From: Zygnema cylindricum
Taxonomy: Eukaryota > Streptophyta > Zygnematophyceae > Zygnematales > Zygnemataceae
Reading direction: 5' to 3'
Assembly (NCBI GenBank): GCA_037447655.1
Contig: JBBHKE010002329.1
Coordinates: forward strand, 64,001 to 128,000
DNA length: 64,000 bases
Part shown: positions 32,654 through 42,173 of the stretch, piece by piece
How positions within the stretch are numbered: the first letter of the stretch is position 1
How the letters are laid out: each line of letters opens with the position of its first letter
Translations under genes and position numbers: made by a program
Notes under the pieces: generated by a model
What the model was told of the DNA's origin: nothing
The model's database searches: none
Seen by the model: the letters and a program-made list of their open reading frames with translations, nothing else

Positions 32654-35594
32654 CTACAGTACCACCTTCTCCTTCTTTTGAAGAATCGGAGGATCGATGT
32701 CGATACCCATATTTGCCGCAGTTCCTGCCACTATCCTCATGGCCGACTCGATAGAAGTACAGTTAAGATCCGGAAGCTTCTCCTCCGCGATGACACGGAC
32801 TTGCTCCGGAGTCAACTTTCCGACCTTCACCTTCTGAGGGTTTTCTGAACCCTTAGCAGCACCTGAATAGAGGTACAAGGTCGTCGATTGTTATTGGAGT
32901 AAATCGGTTACAAGCGTGGTGTTATTGATTCTAGCTTAGGTTTGAACAACGTGGTTCATTTTGAATCTTTAAAAGAATTAGTGTTAAGAAAAAAAACTAG
33001 TTGTATAATCGGGCTATTTTGTGGTTACAGGGGTAAAAGAATTGGCACCAAATTAGAGTTGTGAACGCTAGTTATGATTCGCGGTGTACTCAGAGGACCG
33101 CTACAGCCCTCAATGTCAAATAAAATATCATTTTCTTACATCAAGATATATGGAAAAACGTGCCAGGTTAGATTGTTGCTTAAAGGATAATCACAACATA
33201 TGCGATTATTGGTGTTACGGGCCAATAATCGCAGTACTAGTACAGAAAAGTGTACAATTCGTATTTTTTTTCTGTATGATTACTGCTATTACAGGCCAGT
33301 AGCGCCAGTAATCAAGTTTATGTAATTAACCTAAAAGCAGCTGTCACTATAGAGCCACAATAATATGCGAACCAAATATCAGTTTACAGCCTCAAACATC
33401 AGTTCTCTGTGCTCCTCCAGAAGTAGAAAAAGACATACTGTTGCTTTAAATTGCATCTGTTAATCCAAATGTGCGAAAACCATTGGAAACGCTATATGTG
33501 GTTACACCATACTATACGTGTACAGTACAGTACATGTATAGTATGAGATGACCACATATAGTATTTCCAATTGTTTTCGTACATTTGGACTATGCATCCA
33601 AAAGCTCAAGAGAGACGTACCACAAGCTTTCAGAAGTAGAATTGACGCTGGAGGTGTCTTCAAAATAAATGTAAAACTTTTGTCCTGAAGAAATATAGAC
33701 AAGTTTCCAGCCATAACCAATTAGTGAAGGCTCAATGCTTTCAAAAATATTTGACTGGGGATGACATTGAAATATAGAGAGGTGAGCTCTTAACAGTTAA
33801 AATAGTATATGCCAGATGAGAAGCAGAGGGTGACTTCAGGTCAACACATTAGGAAACTAAAATAGAATAGAAAAGGAGAGACCACCATAATGCCTTTCCT
33901 TGTAGCGGTTTAACCAGGTTATATGCCAACAATGACACAAACAACGGAGAGGGAGACAGACAGACAGATACAGAGACAGGGACAATGACAGAGAGAGAAG
34001 GAGAGAGAGAGGGAGAGGGGAAGAGAAAGAGAGAGAGAGAAAGAAAGAGAGAGGTACAGAGACAGAGAAAGACAGAGTGAATAGAGAAGAGAGAGACAAC
34101 TGTGACGTGACATACATCGAAGACGGTGATCTCTACGGGAATGACGTATCCGGGTTTGTCGGCGGTCTTGGCGTTGTACTCCTTGCAGAACATCATGATG
34201 TTGACTCCCTTGGCTCCGAGCGCCGGGCCCACAGGGGGCGCAGGCGTCGCCTTCCCCGCCTCCAGCGCCAGCTTCACCACGCCAATCACTGCCACACCGT
34301 GCCGCCCCATTGCGCCGATTACCTCACATCCGCTGTATCCACTGTACCCATTGTACCCACTATGTCCATTGTATCTATTATATCCATCATACCCACTGCA
34401 CTTATTCCACCCGTTATATCCATTACATCCATTATATGCATTGTACCTATTATATCTATTGTACTCATTGTATCCATTATATCCTCTACATCCACTGTAC
34501 ACATTGTATCCATTTTGCCTAATGCACTAATTATACACATCACACCTATTAGAACCATAACACCCGTTATAGCCATTGTACACGTTATATCCATTTATCC
34601 ACTATCTCCATTTTATTCATAATACCCATTTGTACCCATTGATAAAAAAATGAGAGGGCGCGGACTTCTGTAATTAGGTCAGAAGCCCACAACCAGGTAT
34701 TGAAAAGAAAAAAAATAGCAAAAATGATGAATGGGGAGAGCGATGATGACAGAGCGAGAGAAAGGCAGAGTGAAGGGGAAAGAAAAGGGGAGAGGGAAAG
34801 AGAGAGACAGAGAGAGAGAGAGAGAGAAGGGGGAGGAGGGCAATGACGCATGTTTTAAAAGATGTTCTGTCACATATTAACTATTTTCCTGCCCCCTCTC
34901 TGCACTAGAATGAAAGAATGTCAGAATGTATATATTATATATTATTTATTATATTATGCATATTTTTTTGCAAGAATGTTTCCCAGAAAAATCTGAACGA
35001 CAACTGTTAAAGGCAGAGAAAAAGGTTTTTTGTCGTCTGAAACTACAATTCGAATCAACCCAAAAGCCCCATTTGGTTCGATTTAAATACCCGGACAGAG
35101 AAAAAAACAACATTATTTTAAGTTATAATTAAAAGTCCTCGAGACCAATAATTTCTCGTCCTCCAAAAAAAAAAAAATCCGAATTGTTTCCACATTCTAA
35201 AGATATTCCTTCAAAAAAATTGGATTTCCCATAGAATCGGTTCGTTTCAGTTTAAAAATCACTTATAAAAGTTACAAATTCAGAATATATTTGAGTTTAA
35301 ACTTCAAAAAAGACAAAAAAAAAACTACTCACCTTTTTTGGCTTTCCCAGCGGCCTTAGGAGGCGCCATAGCGACTATAAGAGACCTTCTAGGGTTAGGG
35401 TTTTGTAAAATCCGTCCATGGCTACTAGCTTTCAAAGAAAATCCAAACAAAGAAGTTCCCTCTGTGCAACTAAGACTGCCACGTGGCGCCAGGAAGGTAG
35501 AGGAGACGGCTTTAGATACATTTAGGGCATGTCTACTGGTTGAAACAGAGGCTGTGAGAGGAGCAACAGCCGGAGAAGAAGTGATAGAAGCCAT
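32654..35594 (-). CDS. rpl11: plastid 50S ribosomal protein L11, nucleus-encoded
   Basis: Four minus-strand exons join in phase: 35594-35333, 34288-34116, 33684-33621 and 32862-32654, giving 235 aa. Exon 1 is a Ser/Ala/Arg-rich plastid transit peptide starting [16 protein letters not shown], and ends in [10 protein letters not shown]. The mature protein follows L11 closely: [80 protein letters not shown] and [12 protein letters not shown]11 binds 23S rRNA with L10 at the GTPase-associated centre and is needed for factor-dependent steps of translation in the plastid. An upstream in-frame Met at 35678 exists, but MASITSS looks like the true start because bulky hydrophobic residues precede it. 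A telo-box lies about 90 bp upstream. Intron 1 carries repeat arrays, and intron 3 carries MITE remains. Confidence 0.95.
33000..33086. mobile_element. right end of a TA-MITE in L11 intron 3
   Basis: The terminus CGCTAGTTATGATTCGCGGTG followed by TA matches the right end of the MITE family. The left terminus is not recognisable, so this is a decayed or truncated copy. Confidence 0.5.
33184..33331. mobile_element. small TIR element (GGNTAATTAC family) in L11 intron 3
   Basis: The ends GGATAATCAC and TGTAATTAACC are inverted. The interior (CCAATAATCGCAGTA, TCTGTATGATTACTGCTATT, GGCCAGTA) aligns well with the element at 47078-47207 in reverse complement. It is about 148 bp and non-coding. Confidence 0.75.
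33950..34085. repeat. GAGAGA/GACAGA microsatellite in L11 intron 2
   Basis: Purine-rich GAGAGA and GACAGA runs on the plus strand, within 40 bp of the exon 2 donor. They create low-complexity Ser/Leu-rich frames on the minus strand that I do not treat as genes. Confidence 0.85.
34320..34625. repeat. degenerate array of CCATTRTAY-like words in L11 intron 1
   Basis: Words such as TGTACCCATTGTACCCACTA and TATCCATTACATCCATTATA recur over 300 bp with a loose 10-13 bp rhythm, directly upstream of the exon 2 acceptor. The minus-strand reading is an artificial GYNGYNRYN repeat peptide. It resembles an old minisatellite. Confidence 0.75.
34740..34845. repeat. GAGAGA microsatellite in L11 intron 1
   Basis: AGAGCGAGAGAAAGGCAGAG and following GAGA runs. 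Low complexity only. Confidence 0.8.
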
Positions 35595-35682
35595 GGCGGA
35601 CAAATGGAAGAGAAAGGGTATAAAAATCAGGTGGAAAGTATAATTTAAGGGGAAATGAAAGCCAGAATCCAGGTTCAATTCA

Positions 35683-35691
35683 AAACCCTAA
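35683..35691. promoter_or_regulatory. telo-box in the L11 promoter
   Basis: AAACCCTAA, the telo-box common in promoters of plant ribosomal-protein genes, lies 89 bp upstream of the L11 start codon. Its position and the gene class make a regulatory role plausible. Confidence 0.5.
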
Positions 35692-35699
35692 AGGTTGGC

Positions 35700-35980
35700 C
35701 AAGCTGAAGAATTCCTGAACCCTGAATCCGCGGATCCCGAACGTTTGGATTCAAAACCTCGCGATCCAAAGTTGGATCAGGCGATCTTCTGTCCTTTTTT
35801 CTTTTTTTTTATCGCCAAAAGGACACGTCGACACTATAAATCTATCGCAAAGCGCAATCAGGTTTTGACGCGTATGGAAAACTTCTCATTTTAAACGTAA
35901 CGTACTGAAGTCTATTTAACTGTACTACACGGCATAATAAAGTACAGTTTAGTGCAGTCTACCCTGAATCGGTAATATGG
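35700..35980. other. upstream flank of L11, no further feature seen
   Basis: Plain sequence between the telo-box and the GTACA palindrome. No gene seen. Confidence 0.4.
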
Positions 35981-35982
35981 CA

Positions 35983-36032
35983 CAGTACAGTACAGTACAT
36001 TACAGTACAGTACAGTACTGTACTGTACTGTA
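35983..36032. repeat. CAGTA/TACTG palindromic microsatellite
   Basis: CAGTA units run up to a centre near 36016 and switch to their complement TACTG, forming an almost perfect 50-bp palindrome. Confidence 0.85.
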
Positions 36033-36506
36033 GCGTTAAGAAATGTACGAAATACAGCGAGGAGTTTATTGTTGGTGACGTGGACGCCTTCAAACCGCTT
36101 ACCAAATTAACACAAGGAAATAAAAGACTACTGTAGTACTATCGGCTTTATTTTATGTTCTGGGCCAGACAAAAACCGACGACACCGAGTCCTAAAATAG
36201 TGATACTGTCGTCTACGGGTGAACTGTTCCCGTTTGTTTAGGCTGTCACGAACTACAAAGTTTCGCCATTCGATTCTTGACCCAGCCGTCCAGTCCGGTA
36301 TGAACACGTCATGCTGAAGTTAAACCCGTGCTTGGACTATGGAGTTTGAACTTTCTTTAGACTTCAGTCATAGGGTACGCGAAGACTTATATTCACTAAG
36401 TTCCATGGGAGTCGGTAAAAAGAAGTTAGATAGCGTGAGCTATTTTCACCTTAGAGTCTTTTTTATTTCAGCCTTAGGGTCAAGTTCCATCAGTCGACAA
36501 GTGGTA

Positions 36507-37046
36507 CACCGCCAATCGCTATTAGCGTTGTGTACGCTAATCCCGTCCCGCTTTTTTTTTGTTTTATTCTCAAATAGCGTTGTTTATTCTATTTTTTTCT
36601 TTATTCTATTTAGGGTTATATTCAGTACGTTGTCTATTAAATAGAGTGGTGTACGGTCAGTGTCAGACCGTACATAAATGTACCTTTTTAAGTTAAAAAT
36701 TACAATAAATTAGTTTTAGTAACCGCGGACGCATGAGAATGTGCGTTCTAAAAAGGAAAAAAAACCAGATCGTAAAAAATCCCGCTCGCACATATTCGTC
36801 CGACAGCCGCGTTTCGACCGTGTGAATGTACGATTTGTGTACGATTTGTCAGATTTTGTACGAAAACTTATATTAGTGTAAGCATGTTTGCGAACGACAT
36901 TTTTTTTTTCAAAGATCCAAATTACCATAATCAAACAATTAGAATGTATGATTTTTTCCAAAATTTCCAAATTCTTAAATAGCGTACACCACGGTAATTA
37001 TTTGTATACGCTAATGAAACCTACACGCTAATAGCGATTGGCGGTG
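36507..37046. mobile_element. TA-flanked MITE, 540-bp member
   Basis: The ends CACCGCCAATCGCTATTAGC and GCTAATAGCGATTGGCGGTG are perfect inverted repeats over 20 bp and are flanked by TA. It is closely related along its length to the copy at 1104-1632. Confidence 0.9.
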
Positions 37047-37254
37047 TAGTTTACAGAATTCCGCGACTATCCGTACCAAACCGTTATTTACACATATATC
37101 CGACAAATAGTTCAAAAAATATTGAAGTTTCGTCTTTTGTGCTCTTCCATGCTTTTCGCATATGAACACCAACACTTTTCATAGGTCGGCTTTGAAGTTT
37201 GCGCCTCTTGTCCTTTTGTGTACGTTCACGTACGAATGTATATAGAGTACATAA

Positions 37255-37988
37255 CATAGATGTCCTATGCGCATAAAACGCACGGAGTAAACTAACGAAT
37301 ACTACGTTCCGTGCGCATAAAACAATTTCAAACTTTTAAAATTCGTTGGTAAAATGCGTACTTTTTTAACAAGTACTAATAAAAATTTAAATATTCAATA
37401 CCGTAAAAAATCTGATAAACGCAACGAACTTGCGGCGAGCGCCGGAATTTACGGCGTTTCCAACGGCGACTTCCTTCTGAAGACGGAGTGGAGGACATGA
37501 AAATACGCGCCCGCAAATGAAGCAAAACGGCTCAAGGAAGCCGCCATTGGAGACGCCATAAATTCCGCGACTCGCCATTCAGATAAAAATACGCGTGCGA
37601 GACGCCATAAATTCCGCGGCTTGCCGCTCAGATAAAAATACGCGTGCGAGACGCCATAAATTCCGCGGCTCGCCGCTCAGTTAAAAATACGCGTGCGAGA
37701 CGCCATAAATTCCGCGGCTCGCCGCTCAGATAAAAATACGCGCGCGCAAATGAAGCAAAACTGAACAAGCGGTGAGCGGCGGAATTTACGACGGCTTCCT
37801 TCTGAAGACGGAGTGGAGGACATATTAAAAATACGCGCGCGCAAATGAAGCAAACGTTTTTTTTTTTTTAATGTCCGTACAATTTCCGTACAGTATGTGA
37901 CGTACGAATTTTACGAATTGTAAAAAACAAGCGAATACTACGTAGTAATCGGAAAAAAGTCCAAATCCGTACGAATAGGACATCTATG
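37255..37988. mobile_element. non-autonomous hAT-type element with perfect target duplication and known empty site
   Basis: The ends CATAGATGTCCTAT and ATAGGACATCTATG are perfect inverted repeats. The 8-bp duplication GTACATAA flanks it at 37247-37254 and 37989-37996. The duplicated locus reads AGAGTACACAAGG at 41150-41162 with no insertion, which is a related empty site. The interior has a four-copy tandem repeat at about 37560-37745 with a unit near 55 bp (GCGAGACGCCATAAATTCCG). Confidence 0.9.
37560..37745. repeat. tandem repeat inside the hAT-type element
   Basis: About four units of TAAAAATACGCGTGCGAGAC followed by GCCATAAATTCCGCGGCTCG. Related single units flank it out to 37850. Confidence 0.85.
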
Positions 37989-38267
37989 GTACATAAGGTT
38001 GAAATAAAACGAATATAAGGCGAAAATAGCTCCCGCCTCCCCATAGTGAAATTTCATGCAGTCTCAAAAAATTAGCCGCAGGAAGTTTTCACCATGAGTA
38101 ACCTTCGCACGCTATTATTTCGTGCACACTCGTACGAATATATCCGCACTTTTACAACGTAGCGGGGAACTTTTTTGTGATAACCTTTAAGGTTTGAACC
38201 ATAGTTCAAAAGTAGGCGTTTTTATGGCAGGCCTTTGGTCGGCGCCTTTATCGTAAGTTGTCTTATG

Positions 38268-38945
38268 TAGTGTTTGGGTATCGAGGACCTTTTCCGATAT
38301 TCAATATATATCGAATTTCAGGTACCCGATAATCGATATATCTCTTCGATATATTGAAAATCAAAATATCGCGATGTATCTCCAATATATCGCCAATATA
38401 TCGTATCGGATATATATCGAGGCATTAAAGAAAAAAATAACAAAAATCACAGGTCTCCAAAATCACGTGCCTTCGGACAAGGTGACCATAAAATCTTTGC
38501 CGAAAAGAAATACGGTTTTTTCTTTAAAGTTAGCAGAGTGAAGGATATCTCTAAGGTACATTGACGCGGTACACGTGCGAAGTACATGTACGTAATACGC
38601 AAGTACGGATTTCCATATGAAAATGGTCTGTTTTCAAATCTTTGACGATATTAAATGCGTGGTTCACACTTGGAAAAATGGGAAAACGATGTCATAAATT
38701 TTGGGATCCGTACGCCAAATTTCATATAATGACAAAAAACGCGGCGGTGACAGTTGGGGCGGTTGGTTTTGACCGTTTTGGAGCGTAGCGGCTGACAAAA
38801 GATGCAGTTCTATGCGTCAAAACTCGACAGTTGCGTAAAGCAAACGACAACTGCCGTCCGCCATCGGACATCATGTTCGGAATGCACTATTTCGTTTTTG
38901 AAGAACTAGTAAATCAACGCCCGTTACACGGGCATGTACCGTGTC
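38268..38945. mobile_element. left part of a hAT-type element (TAGTGTTGGGTATCG family), plus unassigned sequence
   Basis: It begins TAGTGTTTGGGTATCGAGGA and continues with GATATATCG-rich sequence typical of the family. The matching right end is not seen before the MITE at 38951. Sequence from about 38460 to 38945 is not assigned to any family. Confidence 0.55.
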
Positions 38946-38950
38946 AACTA

Positions 38951-39406
38951 CATCGCCAATCGCTATTAGCGTAGAAGTTTATTTAGCATATATGAATAAT
39001 TACCGCTGCTTATGCTAATTAAGAATTTGAAAATCTTGAATAAAAAACATACATTATAATTGTTTAATAATTCTAATTTGGGTCTTTGAAAAAAATAAAT
39101 GTCGGTCGCAAACATGCTTACACTAATATAGGTATTTCTAAAAAATCTGACAAGTGCACATTCTCATGCGTCCGCGGTTACTAAAACTCATTAATTATAC
39201 TTTTTCACTTAAAAAAATACAATTTTGTACGGTCTGACACTATCCGTACACCACACTAATTAAATGATGAACTATCTCCGTTTTGTACAGTTCTAACAAA
39301 TTAACCCTAAATAGAGTAAAGAAAAAAATAGAATGAACTACGCTAATGGAGAAAAAAAAAAGCGGGGTGGAATTAGCGTACACTACGCTAATAGCGATTG
39401 GCGGTG
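38951..39406. mobile_element. TA-flanked MITE, 456-bp member
   Basis: The ends CATCGCCAATCGCTATTAGC and GCTAATAGCGATTGGCGGTG are flanked by TA. The interior runs in reverse orientation to the copy at 36507-37046 (TCATGCGTCCGCGGTTACTA occurs reversed). Its right TA is shared with the start of the hAT-type element at 39407. Confidence 0.85.
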
Positions 39407-39769
39407 TAGTGTTGGGTATCGAGGACCTATTGTCGATATTCGATATATATCGCCTTTTAGGGATCCGATAATCGATATATCGAATCCATGTACCTAGAAG
39501 CTAAATATATGGATATTCACGCGATTTTTTTATTTTCTTCCTGATTTTTTCTCACCCCCCCCCCCTTCCACTGTGGCGCTCGCTCAGTGGGGGGGGGGGA
39601 GTCCGTACGATTTTCTGTCGATTTTCCGTACGATTTTTGTTCTTCAGCTGTACGAACACCTATTTTTCGCGATGTATATCGCGATAATTTATGTTGGTCC
39701 CAGTACGATATATTTAGGATTCTGCTCGATCGATTATCGCAATATGAATTTACCCGATACCCAACACTA
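39407..39769. mobile_element. non-autonomous hAT-type element (TAGTGTTGGGTATCG family), 363 bp
   Basis: TAGTGTTGGGTATCGAGGAC at the left is mirrored by CGATACCCAACACTA at the right. The interior has runs of C and G near 39550-39600 and CGATATATCG words. The 8-bp flanks do not match because its left edge abuts a MITE. Confidence 0.75.
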
Positions 39770-39794
39770 CTGTCAAGTTTATCATGCCCGTACC

Positions 39795-39985
39795 CCGGAT
39801 GTACGGCAACGTCACGTTGTGCCAGCAGTACGGCGGTCTGTACCGCTGACGCATGGCAACGTCACGTGACGCACGACAACGTCAGTTGTGCTAGCGGTTC
39901 CGCGGTCTGTAGCGCTGACGCACGGTAGCGTCACGTTGTGCCAGCGGTAAGGCGGTCCGTACTGCGGACGATCGCACGACAACGT
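39795..39985. repeat. tandem repeat, about 60-bp unit
   Basis: Three to four degenerate units contain CAACGTCACGTTGTGCCAGC and CGGTCTGTACCGCTGACGCA. The strip is GC-rich compared with its surroundings. Confidence 0.8.
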
Positions 39986-39987
39986 TA

Positions 39988-40225
39988 AACCGCGAATCGT
40001 TATTAGTGTCAAAGTTTAAATAGTGTTGAAGCTAATTTACTGTAATTGATGCTAATGAAGAATTTGATTTTTTTTTAAAAGGTGTATTGTAATTTCGGCT
40101 TAATGCTAATTTGGGAACAACAAAATTTAAATATTCTCCGTACGATTGTATACATTAACATATGTATTCGTACAAAATATTAGAAATCGTACGCCGTCGT
40201 GAAATTTGATTTTCCGTACATGTCA
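39988..40225. mobile_element. truncated TA-MITE
   Basis: The left end AACCGCGAATCGTTATTAGT and the word CGTACGATTGTATAC-like interior match, in reverse, the MITE in the MULE at 18190-18722. No right terminus is seen; sequence related to the Harbinger-type element starts near 40240. Confidence 0.6.
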
Positions 40226-40239
40226 GTCTAGATTTTTTT

Positions 40240-40725
40240 GAAATTGTAGATGTTTAGGGTTTGGTGACATTGTGACGTTATGCTCACTTGTGACGACGTC
40301 GACGTCATTAATTCAATAACTTTCCGCCATGGTTTCCCGATTTCGTTTTTTCTGCTTTTCTCACTCGATTTGCTATTAAAAATAACTTAAAAATTGTCAA
40401 AAATGATTTTTTTAGAATATTTTTCATTTTATACCAATTTCGTCTCGGCTCATTCTTAATAGCGTGAGATAAAAGCGATGATGTGAGAGGGAGAGGGGAG
40501 AGGCGACGACGGCGCAAAATTTTGCAATGGATCCCATGAATGAAAGTGGAGGTCCAAGACCACTGCTAGTTTTTTTCTGTACATGCGCGTGACGTGCACG
40601 GAGAAAAATAGAGAGGACTCTCCCTCGTCCTAAAATTTTCCCACTCTTGTAGTGCGTGCGTGGGTCATTTTTCATTCGCTGTTTGGGCAGTTCTTTTACT
40701 AAAATCACCCCCTCGAGGTGATTTT
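40240..40725. mobile_element. remnant related to the PIF/Harbinger-type element at 52 kb
   Basis: Blocks GTAGATGTTTAGGGTTTG, ACTTTCCGCCATGG, CATGAATGAAAGTGGAGGTC and AGGACTCTCCCTCGT recur in the same order inside 52058-53028. The terminal GGGCGTGTTC repeats are missing, so this is an interior fragment. Confidence 0.7.
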
Positions 40726-40995
40726 AGATGAAGTTTTTTTTTTGGGCTGAATTCTCTTGCCCGGGGGTCGATAAGGGGAAAACGCCAAAATGCGTTCACA
40801 TGACGACAAACACGCCGTATATCCAATGTATGAATTGACATTCACTGTACTTTTGTAAAAATGATTTTATCGTACGGCTAAAGTTTTTATCAAAGTTCCC
40901 TGAATTTTAGGGGAAAAATACAGAGAAAAGTAGATACTTTAATACATGGGGACGTATCCTTACAGGCTATTTTATTTCAGCCTTATGTACGCCCT

Positions 40996-41645
40996 ATATC
41001 CGACAAATAGTTCAAAAAATATTGAAGTTTCGTCTTTTGTGCTCCATGCTTTTCGGATATAAACACCAACAATTTTCACAGTTCGGCTTTGAAGTTTGCG
41101 CCTCTTGTCCTTTTGTGTACGGTTGCGTAGGAATAGCGTATATAGAGTACACAAGGTTGAAATAAAGCGAGTATAAAGCTACACCTTGAATCGTTATTAG
41201 CGTATAGAAATTATTAGTGTAAAGAAAAAAATAGCGTCATTCATTCTAATTTAGTGCCAGGAGACGTGGCAGATTATGGTCCATGTCCTTAAATTGCGTA
41301 ATTTATTATATTTAAGGTATCAATGTCAAAATTTTGGGGTGCCGATATAGCGTACATAAGGCTAATAACGATTCACGGTGGAGTGAAATTTCATGCAGTC
41401 TCAAAAAATTAGCCGCAGGAAGTTTTCACCATGAGTAACCTTCGCACGCTATTATTTCGTGCACACGCGTACGAATATATCCGCACTTTTACAACATAGC
41501 GGGGAACATTTTTGTGATACCTTTTTAAGGTTTGAACCCGATCGTGTATGTAACCTTGAATCATCATGAACCATAGTTCAAAAGTAGGCGTTTTATGGTA
41601 GGCCTTTGGTCGGCGCCTTTATCGTAAGTTGTATCATGGGCTTTT
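40996..41645. repeat. segmental duplication, copy B
   Basis: This is the second copy of the segment at 37096-38267. It lacks the 734-bp hAT-type element of copy A and has a MITE at 41182-41380. It keeps 36 bp lying between two GAAC repeats near 41536-41571 that copy A has lost. Confidence 0.85.
41182..41380. mobile_element. TA-MITE, 199 bp, inside segmental copy B
   Basis: The ends CACCTTGAATCGTTATTAGC and GCTAATAACGATTCACGGTG. TA is present on the left and GA on the right. Copy A of the duplication lacks it, so it inserted after the duplication, together with loss of about 15 bp of target. Confidence 0.85.
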
Positions 41646-41869
41646 CATGTGATCTTCTTAGATCGATAACTTGATCAGAGACCGTCCGATCATTCGAATC
41701 TGACGGTGTAAACAATTTTTTTGGTCCGAATGTTTTAATTGGTTTAATTTCTGGTCCGATTGTTTTAATTGGTCTGAATACAATATGGGTCTTAAGGTAG
41801 GTCATATTGTATGTTTTGCGTACAATAGGCACATTGTATGGGCCTACTTTCACCTACTTTTGAACTATG
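41572..41869. mobile_element. non-autonomous hAT-type element (CATAGTTC family), 298 bp
   Basis: CATAGTTCAAAAGTAGGCG at the left is mirrored by CACCTACTTTTGAACTATG at the right. The perfect 8-bp duplication TCATGAAC lies at 41564-41571 and 41870-41877. It ends 304 bp upstream of the CLPR1 start codon, so it may lie in that promoter. Confidence 0.9.
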
Positions 41870-42173
41870 TCATGAACTGCTTGAGGGTGAATCGTACAGC
41901 TTAACAAATATCCGTGCGTTCGATTACTAAATAAGCTGTACGAAGCGTACAATTAACCCTGAAGACGAGGGTAAAACATCGGTAGTGTGGATCTTGTACT
42001 TCTGAACGCCGGAAAGTATCCAGCTTCCTTCTTGTAACCCTAATTTGCTTGGGAATCAGCACAACGTTTCCTGAGGGCGCCAGTTCCGAGCAATAGAGCT
42101 TAAGTCGTTTAATCAAGGTTAGAAGTTTGTCGAAATTACAAGTGATTTGGCACTATTCTGACGTCTTTGAGCT

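Larger units (their letters stand above)
37096..38267. repeat. segmental duplication, copy A
   Basis: Starting at ATATCCGACAAATAG, this segment is repeated in the same orientation at 40996-41645 (copy B). Shared blocks include AATATTGAAGTTTCGTCTTT, CTTTGAAGTTTGCGCCTCTT, CAGTCTCAAAAAATTAGCCG, CCTTCGCACGCTATTATTTC and the left end of a CATAGTTC hAT-type element at 38200. Copy A carries an extra 734-bp hAT-type element. Copy B carries a MITE instead. Confidence 0.85.

Noticed and set aside
33849-34622. Long frames with GYNGYN or Ser/Leu repeats around L11 exon 2
   Set aside because: Apart from the true exon at 34116-34288 they are translations of intronic repeats.
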